A DNA stretch of 64,000 bases, from positions 24,734-88,733 of the forward strand of contig NZ_QTWS01000014.1 of assembly GCF_003461245.1 (NCBI RefSeq), given 5' to 3'. Positions 63,787-64,000 of the stretch are shown piece by piece (the stretch's first letter is position 1; each line of letters begins with the position of its first letter). Position numbers and translations under genes: made by a program. The notes beneath the pieces were generated by a model. It was not told the origin of the DNA. It was given only the letters and a program-made list of their open reading frames with translations, and ran no database searches. This stretch comes from Blautia sp. AF19-10LB. GTDB lineage: Bacteria; Bacillota; Clostridia; Lachnospirales; Lachnospiraceae.

Positions 63787-63800
63787 GATGTGAGTGCTAA
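63774..63800 (-). promoter_or_regulatory. CIRCE operator of clpB (HrcA binding site)
   Basis: Inverted repeat TTAGCACTC-N9-cAGTGCTAA on the minus strand: eight of nine positions pair, spacer of nine as in the CIRCE consensus. It overlaps the -35, so HrcA would block RNA polymerase. hrcA is not in this window. Confidence 0.9.
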
Positions 63801-63853
63801 TTATTTTGTGAAGATTCTGTGAATTTTCTATTTTCGTTTATACAGAAAACGCG

Positions 63854-63892
63854 AGGCTGACAGTTCTCAATTCTTGTCATAACTGCCAGCCT
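63854..63892. terminator. Hairpin downstream of a gene outside the window
   Basis: AGGCTGACAGTT (63854-63865) pairs with AACTGCCAGCCT (63881-63892) with one wobble. On the minus strand a short GTTTTC follows. It probably ends a minus-strand unit entering from the right. The rest of 63893-64000 is AT-rich; a minus-strand frame ending KYIPEN at about 63903 may be the tail of that gene, but this is too short to name. Confidence 0.5.
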
Positions 63893-64000
63893 TAATCTCA
63901 TTAATTTTCAGGTATGTACTTTTCTAATTCAACTTGTTGTACTAGATAAAATAAAATATAAAGAAACTTCAACAAAATGTGCTATCTTATTTGTAGGACA

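Overview
The window reads as a chromosomal segment of a low-to-medium GC, endospore-forming Firmicute, most likely a gut Lachnospiraceae (Clostridia; Blautia, Dorea and Mediterraneibacter are plausible, genus not resolved). The reasons are: a complete S10-spc ribosomal protein cluster with a zinc-ribbon S14, sporulation loci (spoVA, spoIIA-sigF, an alpha/beta SASP with a sigma-G-type promoter), AddAB instead of RecBCD, a Crh-like HPr next to whiA, a CIRCE-controlled clpB and a preQ1 riboswitch. No phage, integrase, transposase, CRISPR array, rRNA or tRNA gene was seen. It is mostly ordinary core genome, with small local oddities.

Layout. Positions 1-11650 (minus strand): adk (cut by the window edge), secY and 21 ribosomal protein genes from rplO back to rpsJ, read from a promoter near 11643-11671 through a 230-nt structured leader. 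Two palindromic elements sit in spc-operon gaps. 11824-16913 (minus): a membrane protein with a degenerate signal-peptidase-like domain, then crh-whiA-rapZ-murB-tcdA (no yvcK/mgfK gene between rapZ and whiA). 17098-20113 (plus): spoVAB-AC-AD-AE with spoVAA at the end, behind a sigma-G-type promoter. 20202-22620: a small orphan gene, the serine/threonine symporter sstT, and queT behind a preQ1-I riboswitch. 22837-24323 (minus): spoIIAA-spoIIAB-sigF. 24486-27208 (minus): folC, a 50-aa gene and a zinc-ribbon/TPR membrane protein. 27347-32032: valS and an LTA-synthase-like enzyme. 32196-36745: an FtsX/MacB-type ABC pair whose permease carries about 490 residues of coiled coil. 36847-39223: a SASP gene and a PadR-HAAS-DUF4097-PspC envelope cassette with an operator embedded in its promoter. 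39401-40810 (plus): an RsmF-type rRNA methyltransferase. 40998-48033 (minus): addB-addA. 48166-48603 (plus): an FMN_bind-like membrane protein. 48662-52442: methyltransferase-hslO-nadE. 52546-55918: a lipoprotein and the RNA polymerase recycling helicase HelD. 56056-60562: MarR plus a heterodimeric ABC exporter. 60869-63677: clpB and a DUF4250 gene.

Functional links. The S10-spc operon couples ribosome production to secretion (secY) and nucleotide balance (adk). crh-whiA-rapZ-murB is the familiar Gram-positive carbon-control, division and wall block. spoIIA-sigF sets forespore fate and would lead to the sigma-G set seen here (spoVA for dipicolinate uptake, SASP for DNA protection). Several promoters could be read directly with consensus spacing, and many operon ends carry clear intrinsic terminators. 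The items most worth a second look are the S10 leader, the extra structured RNA in front of the queT riboswitch, a terminator placed directly downstream of the valS promoter, the acidic insertion in NadE, two enzyme-like folds that have lost their catalytic or cofactor residues (11824-12891 and 48166-48603), and the palindromic intergenic elements.
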